IMG/VR virus record: IMGVR_UViG_3300031963_000094
Coordinates: 1-64,000 of that record
Reading direction: 5' to 3' (one strand)
Source of the DNA: a virus
DNA: 64,000 bases
The notes beneath the pieces were generated by a model that saw nothing but the letters and a program-made list of their open reading frames with translations, was not told where the DNA came from and did not search any database. The position numbers and the translations under genes are program-made. Shown piece after piece: positions 6,757-15,130 of this stretch; position 1 is the stretch's first letter; each line of letters starts with the position of its first letter.

Positions 6757-8822
6757 GTCACTCTTGCTGTTGCTATTTCGTTAGAGTCGCTTTTTCTTGG
6801 TGCTATCGTGCGTGTATCATGACCTTTTGTATTGTTTGTTTGCGGAACATTGATTACATCAACATCTTTTGGTTTGAGTTGTTCTCTTTGACCTTGCGAC
6901 ACTTCTTTGCTTGTTGATGACAATTCAACACCACCAAAACTTGCTGATGCTTTTTCAACTTTTGCTAAAAGTTCAGCACCTTTACCAACATCTAAGTTTA
7001 ATTTTTTTCCACCAATTGCTTGTGTGACAGCACGATTAGCTTCAGATTGTGATTTGAAAGAATTTAATTTGTCTTTACCTAAAGATTTCATTATGAAGGC
7101 TGCTGTGACTTTTGTTGCTACCGTAGGGTCAAGCAGTCTTGTTGGATTATTAACTAAATCTTCACCAATCAGTTTACCATAATAAGTATAGTTATTTTTA
7201 CCGGTTAGTTGAATGAAACCACGACCAATATATTTGAACCCATCACCCTCAGCGGTGTTTCCCATACCTTTACCAATGACGGTGTTTTTACCATAAACTA
7301 CTTCGGCAAATTTGTACGGATCTTTTTTAATTACATGTAACTCAGCATCGGAAAAGTTTTGAACACGTGTGGTAAAAGTTGCTCTAATTTTTTCATTTGG
7401 TGTGTTGCTGTAATTTAAATTTTCCTCAAATCTTTTGAAGCCAGTTTCCTTTTCTACGTTCGCAAGCGTAGCAATAATAGCAAACTTGTTTGTGATACCG
7501 ATGTTTTGTAACTCTTTAACAATGACTCTTACAAGTTCGTCACGACCTGAGACCTTCGTTGGTGCCGCTGATGGTACTTTACCTGGCGCAGAGGGCTTTG
7601 GAGCATGTGCTTCTTTTTTGGCTTGTTGCTCACGTTGAATCGCATCAGCCAATCCTTTTTCTGATGTACGCAGTTCTTCTCTTTTTTCTTGGAGTTTTTT
7701 AGTTGTCTCTGATGGTTTACCCATCGATTGTTCTTCTAAAACGGCAACCTCATCAATTAATCGGTCACGTTCTTCCGTTTTCATTAGAATGATTTCACGG
7801 GCTTTAGCTAGATTCTCTGCTACTTGTTTTTGTCTTTCTGCTTCTACTCTTGCTGCTTCTTCTGCTGCTTTTTGTTGATCTATAATTGCACCAAGTTCTT
7901 TTTCACTCAGAGGCTTTTCTTTGAGTGGATTCATCTCCATCATTTTGTCAACGGCATTATTTACAAACGTGAAGATGTAATCCGAAGTATCATTGATAAA
8001 GTTCGATAATTTTTCAGGGAAGTTTTTTACAAAGTCTACAGTACCATCGATTACTTTTTTGGCTGTGTCTTTGTCAAACAAACCAAATGTAAGTGAGTCA
8101 ACAACTCCAGCGATACCTGCTTTGATTGTTTCATACAGACTGCCAGTAGACTGCCACGTATCCCATGCGTCAGTCAAACCATCCCATAAAGTCAAAATGA
8201 TTAATGCGATCCAACCTATTGGTCCTGCTGCTGCCGCAATGCCTCTAAATGCTACTTTGACAGCCGACTTCTCAGCCATCTTAGCCATTTTCTTTTCGAG
8301 TTTACCTTTGAGTTTGTCTACCATTGGTCGTAGATACTTCTCAAAGGCTTCTTCGAAATACTTCAAAGTGTTCTTAGCAAAGTCTTTAACTTTACCTACA
8401 AGCTGCTTGGCAAGTTTCTTTATTTTCTCAAATAATTTTAAAAGTTTTTCTTTTAGTTTTTTTACTTGGTCTTTGGCAAACTTTTTAAATTTCTTGAATA
8501 ACTTACCTTTTGATGAATCCTCATCATCTTCTGACGGTGTGTTCTTTTTTACAAATTCGTCTTGAAGGACTTTGAATTTTCTTTCACGTTCATCATCTTT
8601 CAGAAAGTGCATGTCTGGATTTTCTGATGCTTTACCACCATAAATCTCTACAAGTTTAATAATGTTTTGACGAATGATGTTCAAGTCTCTGGCAATTCGT
8701 GAAACTGCCATAAAATTCAAAGATGCTTTTGAAAGTTTTTTGACTGTGGGTGAAGTTCTTTTGGTAGAAGTTTTATTTAAAACTTTCTTGCTTATTGCTA
8801 ACCCAAGTTTTTCGGATAACAT
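6753..8822 (-). CDS. Hub-region structural paralogue with GH19 (chitinase/endolysin-like) domain
   Basis: 689 residues. The N-terminus shares SRIARDLNIIRQNIIKLVEI (residues 42-61) with its neighbours. A long Lys-rich coiled-coil follows (about 90-180), then an Ala/Gly hydrophobic segment (about 205-225), the second shared motif LTFGLFDKDTAKKVID, another coiled-coil, and a GH19 domain at roughly 430-600. The GH19 marks are VEKETGFKRFEENLNYS, DGFKYIGRGFIQLTG and NNPTRLLDP; the Glu in KETGF is the probable acid catalyst. GH19 phage domains hydrolyse peptidoglycan glycan strands. The tail VINVPQTNNTK is shared with the paralogues. Probable virion-associated lysin rather than free endolysin, because of the long structural N-terminus. 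Confidence 0.78.
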   Translation of the reverse strand: MLSEKLGLAISKKVLNKTSTKRTSPTVKKLSKASLNFMAVSRIARDLNIIRQNIIKLVEIYGGKASENPDMHFLKDDERERKFKVLQDEFVKKNTPSEDDEDSSKGKLFKKFKKFAKDQVKKLKEKLLKLFEKIKKLAKQLVGKVKDFAKNTLKYFEEAFEKYLRPMVDKLKGKLEKKMAKMAEKSAVKVAFRGIAAAAGPIGWIALIILTLWDGLTDAWDTWQSTGSLYETIKAGIAGVVDSLTFGLFDKDTAKKVIDGTVDFVKNFPEKLSNFINDTSDYIFTFVNNAVDKMMEMNPLKEKPLSEKELGAIIDQQKAAEEAARVEAERQKQVAENLAKAREIILMKTEERDRLIDEVAVLEEQSMGKPSETTKKLQEKREELRTSEKGLADAIQREQQAKKEAHAPKPSAPGKVPSAAPTKVSGRDELVRVIVKELQNIGITNKFAIIATLANVEKETGFKRFEENLNYSNTPNEKIRATFTTRVQNFSDAELHVIKKDPYKFAEVVYGKNTVIGKGMGNTAEGDGFKYIGRGFIQLTGKNNYTYYGKLIGEDLVNNPTRLLDPTVATKVTAAFIMKSLGKDKLNSFKSQSEANRAVTQAIGGKKLNLDVGKGAELLAKVEKASASFGGVELSSTSKEVSQGQREQLKPKDVDVINVPQTNNTKGHDTRTIAPRKSDSNEIATARVT

Positions 8823-8823
8823 A

Positions 8824-10512
8824 TTATGTTGTTAAATAGTTTTTCATAAAACTTGAATTATATGGATCAGCAACACTTTCTGAAGATGGTGCTTGTTTGC
8901 CAGAAGTATTGTTTGTCATTGGCGCATTGACTACTGTTCCGGCATCAGCCGCAGCATCCATTCTTTGACCTTCTGCAACCATTGATGAATTAGTTGATAA
9001 CGCTGAACCAGAGGGTGCTGACATTGCTGGTGTAGGTATAGGGGGTGAAGGTGCGGCACCATCTGCGCCTGCTGCTCCAATTGAACCTGTTGCGCCTGTG
9101 GCACCAGCTACACCAGCAGCACCAGCTACACCAGCAGCACCAGCTACACCAGCAGCACCATCGGCTCCGGCAGGCACAGGTGATGTGCTTGCGCCTTTTG
9201 CCATTTGTAAAATCTTGGTTGGCTCACCACCAACAGCAATAACTTTACGACGAACTTCTTCTTCTGTTACTGATTTACCTGATGCTTGATCTGTGTAGCC
9301 AGTTGATGAAGATGGGTCAACATTGATACCAACTTTAGAACTTAGAAAACCCTTTGCGGCATCTTGACTCTTTTCAGCATTGAGTGGACTGTATGGATCA
9401 GGTGTAGGTGATTTGCCTACTGTTTCAGCAAGTGCTTGTTGTGACGCTTTTTGCTTTTCTTGTTTTTCTTTTTCTTTTGGCTTGTCTTCTAATCTATCTT
9501 TTGCTGCTTTGTCATAGAATACACCTTCACCAGAATCAAGTTTACCACTCATTTCTTTCAGTGATGTTGTAGCAGATGATGTGTATGTTTCGGGTGCAGC
9601 ACTACTCGTATCTTTTTTGAATGGATAATAGGGTTTAGTGTCTTGTAATACACTACCCTTGAATGAGCCAACACCGAGAATGGAAAAATCATATGCTGTC
9701 AATTTGCTAAACGGTATTGCTGGTATCCCAACATTATTTTTAATGAATGTGACAACTTTATCAAAAAGTTCGGTGACACCAAGCAACAGCGGCATCATCA
9801 TTTTCAATGCTGAGTCCATACCTTGACGAAGTTCTTTTTCACCGAACAATCCAAATGTAATAAACTTCAGGAATCCACCAAGCGCAGCAACAAGTGTATC
9901 TACAATGCTGCCACTTTCTTTCCAAACTTTGATGCCATCAAGAATACCGTTAATTAGACCACCAATCAACATCGCAGGTATGAATATCTTGCTTAGTATC
10001 GCAAGTATTGAACCGCCACTAAACAATGAAGCAAATCCACCAACAATGCCAGTAATCAATCCACCAATTAACTTTACTGGATTGAGCATACTCAACAAAC
10101 TACCAATACCACCTTCTTCTTTTGGTGCTGCTTCTCTACCACCTCTTTCCGCTGCTGGTGTTGCTGCTTTGCTTTTTGCTCTGGTTGCTTCTAGTTCTGC
10201 TTCACGTTGATCTTCAGTTTTAAAAAACTTATCTGCTTTAGTCGCAGCAGTTTCACCTTTGATCTTTACAAGTTTGGCCATATTCTGGCGAAGCACATTG
10301 ACATCTCTTGCTATGCCAGGAAAAGCAAGAGATTGTTTAGCAATTAAATCAAGAAAAGGAAGCACATTGGAACCAACTGTTGGCTCTTCTGCTTTTTGTT
10401 CAACACCTTCTTTGGTAGGTGATGTTTCTTTTTTCTTTTCTTTCTTCTTTTCTTTTTTACCAAAAATAGAAGATAAAAGACCTTTTTTTGTTTCTTCTTT
10501 CTTTTTTGCCAT
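8824..10512 (-). CDS. Hub-region structural paralogue with collagen-like segment
   Basis: 562 residues. It has a very basic N-terminus (KKEKKKEKKKE), the shared motif PGIARDVNVLRQNMAKLVKI (65-84), a Gly/Ile/Leu-rich hydrophobic region (about 140-190), the second shared motif FITFGLFGEKELRQGMD, then low-complexity sequence and a collagen-like Gly-x-y stretch with repeated GVAGAA near residues 450-485. It ends like the others (VVNAPMTNNTS). No catalytic domain is visible. Its length is close to T4 tape-measure gp29 (590 residues) and it directly follows gp51 and gp26, so it is a tape-measure or hub candidate, by position only. Alternative: an accessory injected protein. Confidence 0.7.
   Translation of the reverse strand: MAKKKEETKKGLLSSIFGKKEKKKEKKKETSPTKEGVEQKAEEPTVGSNVLPFLDLIAKQSLAFPGIARDVNVLRQNMAKLVKIKGETAATKADKFFKTEDQREAELEATRAKSKAATPAAERGGREAAPKEEGGIGSLLSMLNPVKLIGGLITGIVGGFASLFSGGSILAILSKIFIPAMLIGGLINGILDGIKVWKESGSIVDTLVAALGGFLKFITFGLFGEKELRQGMDSALKMMMPLLLGVTELFDKVVTFIKNNVGIPAIPFSKLTAYDFSILGVGSFKGSVLQDTKPYYPFKKDTSSAAPETYTSSATTSLKEMSGKLDSGEGVFYDKAAKDRLEDKPKEKEKQEKQKASQQALAETVGKSPTPDPYSPLNAEKSQDAAKGFLSSKVGINVDPSSSTGYTDQASGKSVTEEEVRRKVIAVGGEPTKILQMAKGASTSPVPAGADGAAGVAGAAGVAGAAGVAGATGATGSIGAAGADGAAPSPPIPTPAMSAPSGSALSTNSSMVAEGQRMDAAADAGTVVNAPMTNNTSGKQAPSSESVADPYNSSFMKNYLTT
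9101..9154 (-). repeat. Three perfect 18-bp repeats encoding collagen-like GVAGAA units
   Basis: The 18-base unit gcaccagctacaccagca occurs three times head to tail (9101-9118, 9119-9136, 9137-9154). Read on the minus strand it encodes the Gly-x-y hexapeptide of the collagen-like segment in the gene at 8824-10512. Exact identity points to recent slippage or recombination. Confidence 0.95.
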
Positions 10513-10683
10513 TTATCGTCTTGCCTGTTTTTGTGCGTTAATACGTTCTTTTTCTTCTTCCAAATACTGCATCAAAAGACCCAAATAAATGGTTCTTTCC
10601 CAAGGTAACATTTCTTCAAGTTCAGTCAAACTATACTTGTGATGCTGGATCAATGCAAAGTTTGTCTGATAATAATTACTCAG
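10513..10683 (-). CDS. 51: Baseplate hub assembly chaperone gp51 (start codon uncertain)
   Basis: A short conserved frame reading SNYYQTNFALIQHHKY, ELEEMLPWERTIYLGLL and QYLEEEKERI matches the short gp51-type protein of cyanophage-like genomes. It lies immediately between gp26 and the three paralogues. The frame is open from 10725, but no ATG precedes the conserved region; CTG at 10683 is the nominal start used here, and ATC/TTG alternatives are possible. It abuts the next start at 10512 with no gap. In T4 gp51 catalyses hub assembly without staying in the virion. Identity is likely; the exact start is not. Confidence 0.68.
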   Translation of the reverse strand: MSNYYQTNFALIQHHKYSLTELEEMLPWERTIYLGLLMQYLEEEKERINAQKQARR

Positions 10684-10700
10684 TGTGTCATAACGAAAGA

Positions 10701-11432
10701 TTAGGCGAAAAAATTTTGAAGCCCTTTAATCTCAATGTCTTCTTCGTATCCACATTTACCACATTTGAAGTGGACATCTTTCTTCAGTTCTGGCATCGTG
10801 TCAAAAAACAATTTAATCTTTTCTAAATCTTTTTGTGACATTGAGTCAACAAATTCAACCAACTCTTCGTGTGAAGAATCTTTGGCATAATACACTTGTT
10901 CTTTATCATACAGATATTCAATACAATCAATTAACACATTTACCAAAATATCGTTTTCATTCATGCTTTCATATTTCTGGATCATCTCAAAAGTAGGATA
11001 CTTCAGACAAATTCCAATTTGGTCATTCAACATAAATTTGTTGTTGTGATTCGCATGAACTGTTGGCTCAACTTCTAATAGATTCAGTTTAAAATCTACT
11101 GAGCCACTACATGTAGCATCTTCACCTTTATCGTTTTTAATAACGTTATTACACTTATACTTTAAGTCAACAACTTCTTCTACCGATCTAGCACGGAGGT
11201 GCATGAACAAATATTCAAGATCAAACGTTGGTAAAGAATCAATATCAATGTCATCTAGCACACAATTCTTTAGAACTCTACGAATCGTTCCAATCACATC
11301 TTTGGAATCTTCTGATTCTGCTGCCATCAAAAACAATTTTTGTTCTTTGACAAGAAATGGTCTAATTCGAACACTCTGTCCATTTGAAATCAATTTAATG
11401 GTATAAATTGGTACGTCAAGTTTTGGTAACAT
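10701..11432 (-). CDS. 26: Baseplate hub subunit gp26
   Basis: 243 residues, against 208 in T4. The N-terminus (IYTIKLISNGQSVRIRPFLVKEQKLFLMAAES) is typical of the T4 baseplate hub gp26 family, as are LKNCVLDDIDIDSLPTFDLEYLFMHLRARS and VDLKYKCNN. It has internal cysteines and a C-terminal CGKCGYEED knuckle, so the two cysteine pairs could bind zinc. gp26 is part of the hub that forms the start point for wedges and tube. It lies in the minus operon between gp54 and gp51. Confidence 0.85.
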   Translation of the reverse strand: MLPKLDVPIYTIKLISNGQSVRIRPFLVKEQKLFLMAAESEDSKDVIGTIRRVLKNCVLDDIDIDSLPTFDLEYLFMHLRARSVEEVVDLKYKCNNVIKNDKGEDATCSGSVDFKLNLLEVEPTVHANHNNKFMLNDQIGICLKYPTFEMIQKYESMNENDILVNVLIDCIEYLYDKEQVYYAKDSSHEELVEFVDSMSQKDLEKIKLFFDTMPELKKDVHFKCGKCGYEEDIEIKGLQNFFA

Positions 11433-11445
11433 AATTTCCTCTCAA

Positions 11446-12174
11446 TTAGAATGAAAAAATTCTGGACGCCGCTGTTCCTCCAAGTGTGCTGAGTGTTTGA
11501 CCGATATCATATTGACCTTCAAATATCGTGCGATATTTTTGATAAGAAAACGAAACTGATAAACGATGAAAACCTTCTTCAGCCCAACTCAAAGGTTGCG
11601 GTGCTATTCCAATTGGAAAAGCATCCATTAATTCTACGGCATAAATTTGACGAACAAAATCGTCATATTGAATAATACGAATATTTGTCAAGTATCTTGT
11701 GGCATTACTTTTTGGAAATCTTGGATTGTTTGTATCTGGTGGTATAATTGAATCCATCCAACGTTCAAACAATTTTCTTTCATAGAATTCGTTTGTACAC
11801 AGAAAAGTTAAGTTCGTATCTGTGTACTGCATACGATATGGAACCTTGAATGATGGTCCATAGATTCGAGCATCGGCTGTTTCGAGTGTTCTTCCTGGCA
11901 GTTCTGCTGATTCACATTGTAGTGCCAGATATCTTGACACAGAGGGATTAGATGAACGGGTACCTTCATTCTGAAATCCTAAAGCAGAATTGATAGCGTC
12001 GGATACATCAGTGAAAATTGAGTTTGGAAAGTTTAATACTTTTTCCAAAAATGAATTGCCAATTGACTGCCCAATATATGCGGGTATTGGTATGATAACT
12101 TCATATCGACAAGGACGAGCAAGTCCGTCTTTGCCTTTAATATTTGATAAAAACAGATTAGGTGAAAAAGCCAT
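11446..12174 (-). CDS. 54: Baseplate tail-tube initiator gp54 / tube-like protein
   Basis: 242 residues, against 320 in T4. The central pattern LALQCESAELPGRTLETADARIYGPSFKVPY and LTFLCTNEFYERKLFERWMD resembles the tail-tube fold of gp19 (compare MCKTAQLPGATL and AFERWMNG in the gene at 58754). In T4, gp54 sits on gp48 at the hub and nucleates gp19 polymerisation. The tube-like fold and location in the hub cluster support gp54. It overlaps the upstream stop by one base (TAATG). gp48 is nearby but on the opposite strand. Confidence 0.75.
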   Translation of the reverse strand: MAFSPNLFLSNIKGKDGLARPCRYEVIIPIPAYIGQSIGNSFLEKVLNFPNSIFTDVSDAINSALGFQNEGTRSSNPSVSRYLALQCESAELPGRTLETADARIYGPSFKVPYRMQYTDTNLTFLCTNEFYERKLFERWMDSIIPPDTNNPRFPKSNATRYLTNIRIIQYDDFVRQIYAVELMDAFPIGIAPQPLSWAEEGFHRLSVSFSYQKYRTIFEGQYDIGQTLSTLGGTAASRIFSF

Positions 12175-12755
12175 TAAAATTTGTCCTCTGAATCTGACCA
12201 GACTTTGCTAGCCGTTGCTTTTGCAAAAGATTCCACAGGCAATAGAGCAGCGATGTCCCATTCATCGGCAGTTATTTCCAAAAATCTAGATTGAACATGT
12301 CCAGACAAGTATCGTTTGATACACGGTGATGCTTCATAGATTTTTGATGCTCTTTTCAAAAAGTCGTAACTAATTCTAAATCTTGTGGTTTCATCATAAT
12401 CACGATTATTCAAAATTGTACTTAATTTGTCGAGAAGAATGATTCGTCGCTTTGGGTGAATGTAATGTAGATTCAACCCTAGAAAGCCGTCTGGATATCG
12501 TTCTATTGGAATAACCAATGGGAACCTGTCGTAATATGGCAACGAATCTTTCGTCTTTGGATCATAATAATAAAAGTACATACGACCGATAATAGACTGG
12601 TTTTTTAATCGTTCACGATCACGCATCAACTCACCTTTGGTGGGTCTGAGTGAAGGAACTTTGGACCTTAGCCACGAACGAGCCTCACGGGATCGTGGTG
12701 CGTATCCTGACTTAGCAAGGGATTCCTTAATTCTATCAATGAGTCGTTTCGCCAT
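12174..12755 (-). CDS. Conserved T4-like virion-operon protein, unknown function
   Basis: 193 residues, very basic at the N-terminus (MAKRLIDRIKESLAKSGYAPRSREARSWLRSKV is the type of start seen; residues 1-33). It continues with IIGRMYFYYYDPKTKD, LPYYDRFPLVIPIERYPDGF, LGLNLHYIHPKRRI and IKRYLSGHVQSRFLEI. I recognise this as a protein conserved in cyanophage-type T4-like genomes next to gp4 and gp54, but I know no assigned role. There is no enzyme motif or membrane helix. Its place between head-completion gp4 and tube initiator gp54 suggests a structural or DNA-end function in virion completion; this is inference. Confidence 0.75.
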   Translation of the reverse strand: MAKRLIDRIKESLAKSGYAPRSREARSWLRSKVPSLRPTKGELMRDRERLKNQSIIGRMYFYYYDPKTKDSLPYYDRFPLVIPIERYPDGFLGLNLHYIHPKRRIILLDKLSTILNNRDYDETTRFRISYDFLKRASKIYEASPCIKRYLSGHVQSRFLEITADEWDIAALLPVESFAKATASKVWSDSEDKF

Positions 12756-12762
12756 GTTGTAT

Positions 12763-13197
12763 TTATCTGATACCCAAGTGCTTTTCAGTCAAAATTTGAA
12801 ACTGCCAGCCGTGATCTTTACAGAACTCTTCGGCAGCATACCACTTGGCTTTGTTGATTTCGTAAGTGATTGCTTCTTGTAGATATGTTCGTGTCTTGCG
12901 TTTTTGTGTTGGTGGTTGAGTCTGTTTCTCTGGCTTGACTTCTATAACGTAAGTCATTACTGTGCCGTCTGCTTTACGCATCTTGGCAATGAAGTCTGGA
13001 AAGTACCGATGCTTCTTTTTGTCAACTGGGCTGTAATAAGGTATAGGAAGTTCTTCCGAACCCCACCAAATGACGTTCGGATTTTCATCTAAATAATTCA
13101 TTACCTTTATTTCCCACGTGGACCTGTAGATGATATTGTTCGCATCACCTTTGTATTTCTGTGGGTTTTTCGGTTTAAATCTTCCTTTATTTGACAT
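12763..13197 (-). CDS. 4: Head completion protein gp4
   Basis: 144 residues, against 150 in T4. Strong similarity of pattern to T4 gp4: GRFKPKNPQKYKGDANNIIY, STWEIKVMNYLDENPNV, WGSEELPIPYYSPVD, HRYFPDFIAKM, VIEVKPEKQTQPP and FCKDHGWQFQILTEKHLGI. The E...PDF...EVKP set resembles the active site of TnsA/restriction-type nucleases. gp4 (also called 50 or 65) completes filled heads before tail joining. It is the first gene of the minus operon. Only 34 bases separate it from divergent gp48, and no good minus promoter is visible there. Confidence 0.9.
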   Translation of the reverse strand: MSNKGRFKPKNPQKYKGDANNIIYRSTWEIKVMNYLDENPNVIWWGSEELPIPYYSPVDKKKHRYFPDFIAKMRKADGTVMTYVIEVKPEKQTQPPTQKRKTRTYLQEAITYEINKAKWYAAEEFCKDHGWQFQILTEKHLGIR

Positions 13198-13202
13198 AAA
13201 TA
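13195..13202 (+). promoter_or_regulatory. Late-promoter-like element CATAAATA before gp48
   Basis: CATAAATA differs from the T4 late core TATAAATA only at the first base. It lies 29 bases before the gp48 start on the plus strand, a normal spacing for a short late leader. It overlaps the start codon of divergent gp4 (13195-13197). Confidence 0.5.
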
Positions 13203-13231
13203 CTATCTAGTCAATCAAAACAGGAACCCTC

Positions 13232-14461
13232 ATGGCATTTTTCGGTCTGTCAGATATCACCATAGCAAAAGAAGATAATAGAAGAGGACCGCTGGCACCT
13301 CTTTTTCAGGGCACCACATCAAATACATTCAGATATCCTTTAGACATTGGTAATTATGACAAAGCGCATTACATGGTTGTCAATGTGTTTAAACAAAACA
13401 ACTCACAATATCAAGGTGTCCAGCAAAGTGGTGTCAATAGAATTGGTTCAATAAAACAAGAAGTATCCGGAACACAAAGCCCATCTTTCGCATCAAAAAT
13501 TAATAGTGCCATCGATAATGCTGTAAATAATTTTACAAGCGGTAAAAGTTTGTTTGGTAAAAACATCGCAACTAATTTTGGCGGACCGATCAAGCAAAGT
13601 GCTGCTGTAGATATTGATCAGAACTCATACATCAGCAACGTACAGAGTATTGAAAATGATTCTCTGATAAAAACAACTACAAAGACTGACGAGACAATTG
13701 TTCTCTACATGCCCGATACACTTCAATATACTTTCGGACAATCATATGCTGAAGCGGCTTTAGGTGAAGAGTTGGGTGGTAAAATAGCAGTAGCAGGTAA
13801 GTCTGTATTAGAAGACTTAAAGAATGGTTTAGATCCTAAAGCGGCTGCTGAAAAGGGTCTAAAGGGACCAGCGGCAACTGCTGCTATTCAAAAGGGAATT
13901 GAAGCTAGTGGAGCAGTTATTGGACAAGGCTCGGCTAGGGCTGCCGCATTTTTGGCTCTGGGTGGTGTGAATAATCCAATGCTTGAACTGCTTTATTCAT
14001 CACCGTCTTTTAGACAATTTACCTTCGAATTCATGTTTTATCCCCGTGATGAAAAAGAAGCACTAGAAGTTCAAAACATTTTAGAGCGTTTAAGATTTCA
14101 TCAAGCACCAGAGATAGATGGTGGTTCGGGTGGCCTTCTTTTGATACCACCTTCAGAGTTTGAACTTTCTTTTTACTACGGCGGTCGTCCGAATCCAAAC
14201 TTACCTGGCATAGGTCGATGTGTTCTTACAAACATGTCAGTAAATTATGCGCCAAATGGTTGGACAGCATATGAAATGTTTGGCGAAAATGATCCACGTT
14301 TGGGTCGTACTGGTATGCCTACAGCTATTCAATTAACACTTGATTTTAAAGAAACCGTTATTCTTACAAAGAAAAGCATGGTTCGTGGTGATGGAGGATA
14401 TAAATCAACACAGTCTGTTGGCACCAAAGTACAAGACATTTATAATACTCTCAAAAGATAA
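13232..14461 (+). CDS. 48: Baseplate tail tube cap gp48
   Basis: 409 residues, against 364 in T4. The conserved C-terminal half carries NPMLELLYSSPSFRQFTFEF, FYPRDEKEALEVQNILERLR, HQAPEIDGG, LLLIPPSEFELSFYYGG and YAPNGWTAYE, the gp48 signature. gp48 caps the hub and, with gp54, forms the platform for tail-tube growth. The Ala/Gly-rich middle (residues about 195-250) is a family-typical helix region. It opens the plus-strand baseplate operon, behind a TAAATA element. Its partner gp54 is on the opposite strand. Confidence 0.88.
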   Translation: MAFFGLSDITIAKEDNRRGPLAPLFQGTTSNTFRYPLDIGNYDKAHYMVVNVFKQNNSQYQGVQQSGVNRIGSIKQEVSGTQSPSFASKINSAIDNAVNNFTSGKSLFGKNIATNFGGPIKQSAAVDIDQNSYISNVQSIENDSLIKTTTKTDETIVLYMPDTLQYTFGQSYAEAALGEELGGKIAVAGKSVLEDLKNGLDPKAAAEKGLKGPAATAAIQKGIEASGAVIGQGSARAAAFLALGGVNNPMLELLYSSPSFRQFTFEFMFYPRDEKEALEVQNILERLRFHQAPEIDGGSGGLLLIPPSEFELSFYYGGRPNPNLPGIGRCVLTNMSVNYAPNGWTAYEMFGENDPRLGRTGMPTAIQLTLDFKETVILTKKSMVRGDGGYKSTQSVGTKVQDIYNTLKR

Positions 14462-14464
14462 TTT

Positions 14465-15127
14465 ATGGCCAAGTATTTTAATTTTTTTCCAAAAACGCTT
14501 TATTCTTTATCCGATAAGTCAACGGCTGCTGATTTTGTAACAAACATTATTGCTCGTTTTGGATTTGAACAAAGTCTAAAAGAAAACTCTAGTATTTTTT
14601 ATCCATATGACATTCAAGATGGCGATACGCCAGAAACAATTGCTAACAAGTATTATGGTTCACCCGAAAGACATTGGGTAGTTTTACTATTCAATGATAT
14701 CATCGATCCTCAATACGATTGGCCTCTTGATCAAAGAACAATTATAAAATATGTTAATGTCAAATACACAGCCAATGGTGCGGCAAATACAACACCACAA
14801 ACCGGATTAGCTTGGTCACAATCAAACACAAAATCTTATTATAAAGTTATTACAAGAGTTACAAATAATTCTTTAAAAGATACAATCAAAGAAAAGTTAG
14901 AAGTAGATGCCAATACGTATGCGAATGTTGCTATTGTAACTTCCACATATACATTACAAAATAATACAACCGTAACACAAACAGTGACGAAAGAAACGGA
15001 AACATATTATGATTATGAAGTAAATTTAAATGAATCAAAAAGAAAAATTAAGTTGCTCAGAGCAGATATTGTGTCGCAGTCCGGTTTGCTTGATGAATTC
15101 AAACGAGTGGTGAATTCTAAAGATTAA
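14465..15127 (+). CDS. 53: Baseplate wedge subunit gp53
   Basis: 220 residues, against 196 in T4. The N-terminus KYFNFFPKTLYSL and the LysM-like segment YDIQDGDTPETIANKYYGS with HWVVLLFNDIIDPQYDWPLD are diagnostic of gp53. The C-terminus (YYDYEVNLNESKRKIKLL) is also typical. gp53 clamps neighbouring wedges around the hub in the final ring step of baseplate assembly. A Thr/Asn-rich stretch (about 105-185) is less conserved. It starts three bases after gp48 and is followed three bases later by gp27. Confidence 0.9.
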   Translation: MAKYFNFFPKTLYSLSDKSTAADFVTNIIARFGFEQSLKENSSIFYPYDIQDGDTPETIANKYYGSPERHWVVLLFNDIIDPQYDWPLDQRTIIKYVNVKYTANGAANTTPQTGLAWSQSNTKSYYKVITRVTNNSLKDTIKEKLEVDANTYANVAIVTSTYTLQNNTTVTQTVTKETETYYDYEVNLNESKRKIKLLRADIVSQSGLLDEFKRVVNSKD

Positions 15128-15130
15128 AAA

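Noticed and set aside
5171-10588. Long open frames on the plus strand opposite the three paralogues, some of 100-190 codons
   Set aside because: They mirror Lys/Glu- and Ala-rich minus-strand coding sequence, show Phe/Ser-rich or Pro/Ala low-complexity products, lack ribosome sites, and overlap recognised domains.
13204-13213. GACTAGATAG on the minus strand as a promoter for the gp4 operon
   Set aside because: It has a mismatch to the TAAATA core and ends about seven bases before the gp4 start, leaving no leader; too weak to call.
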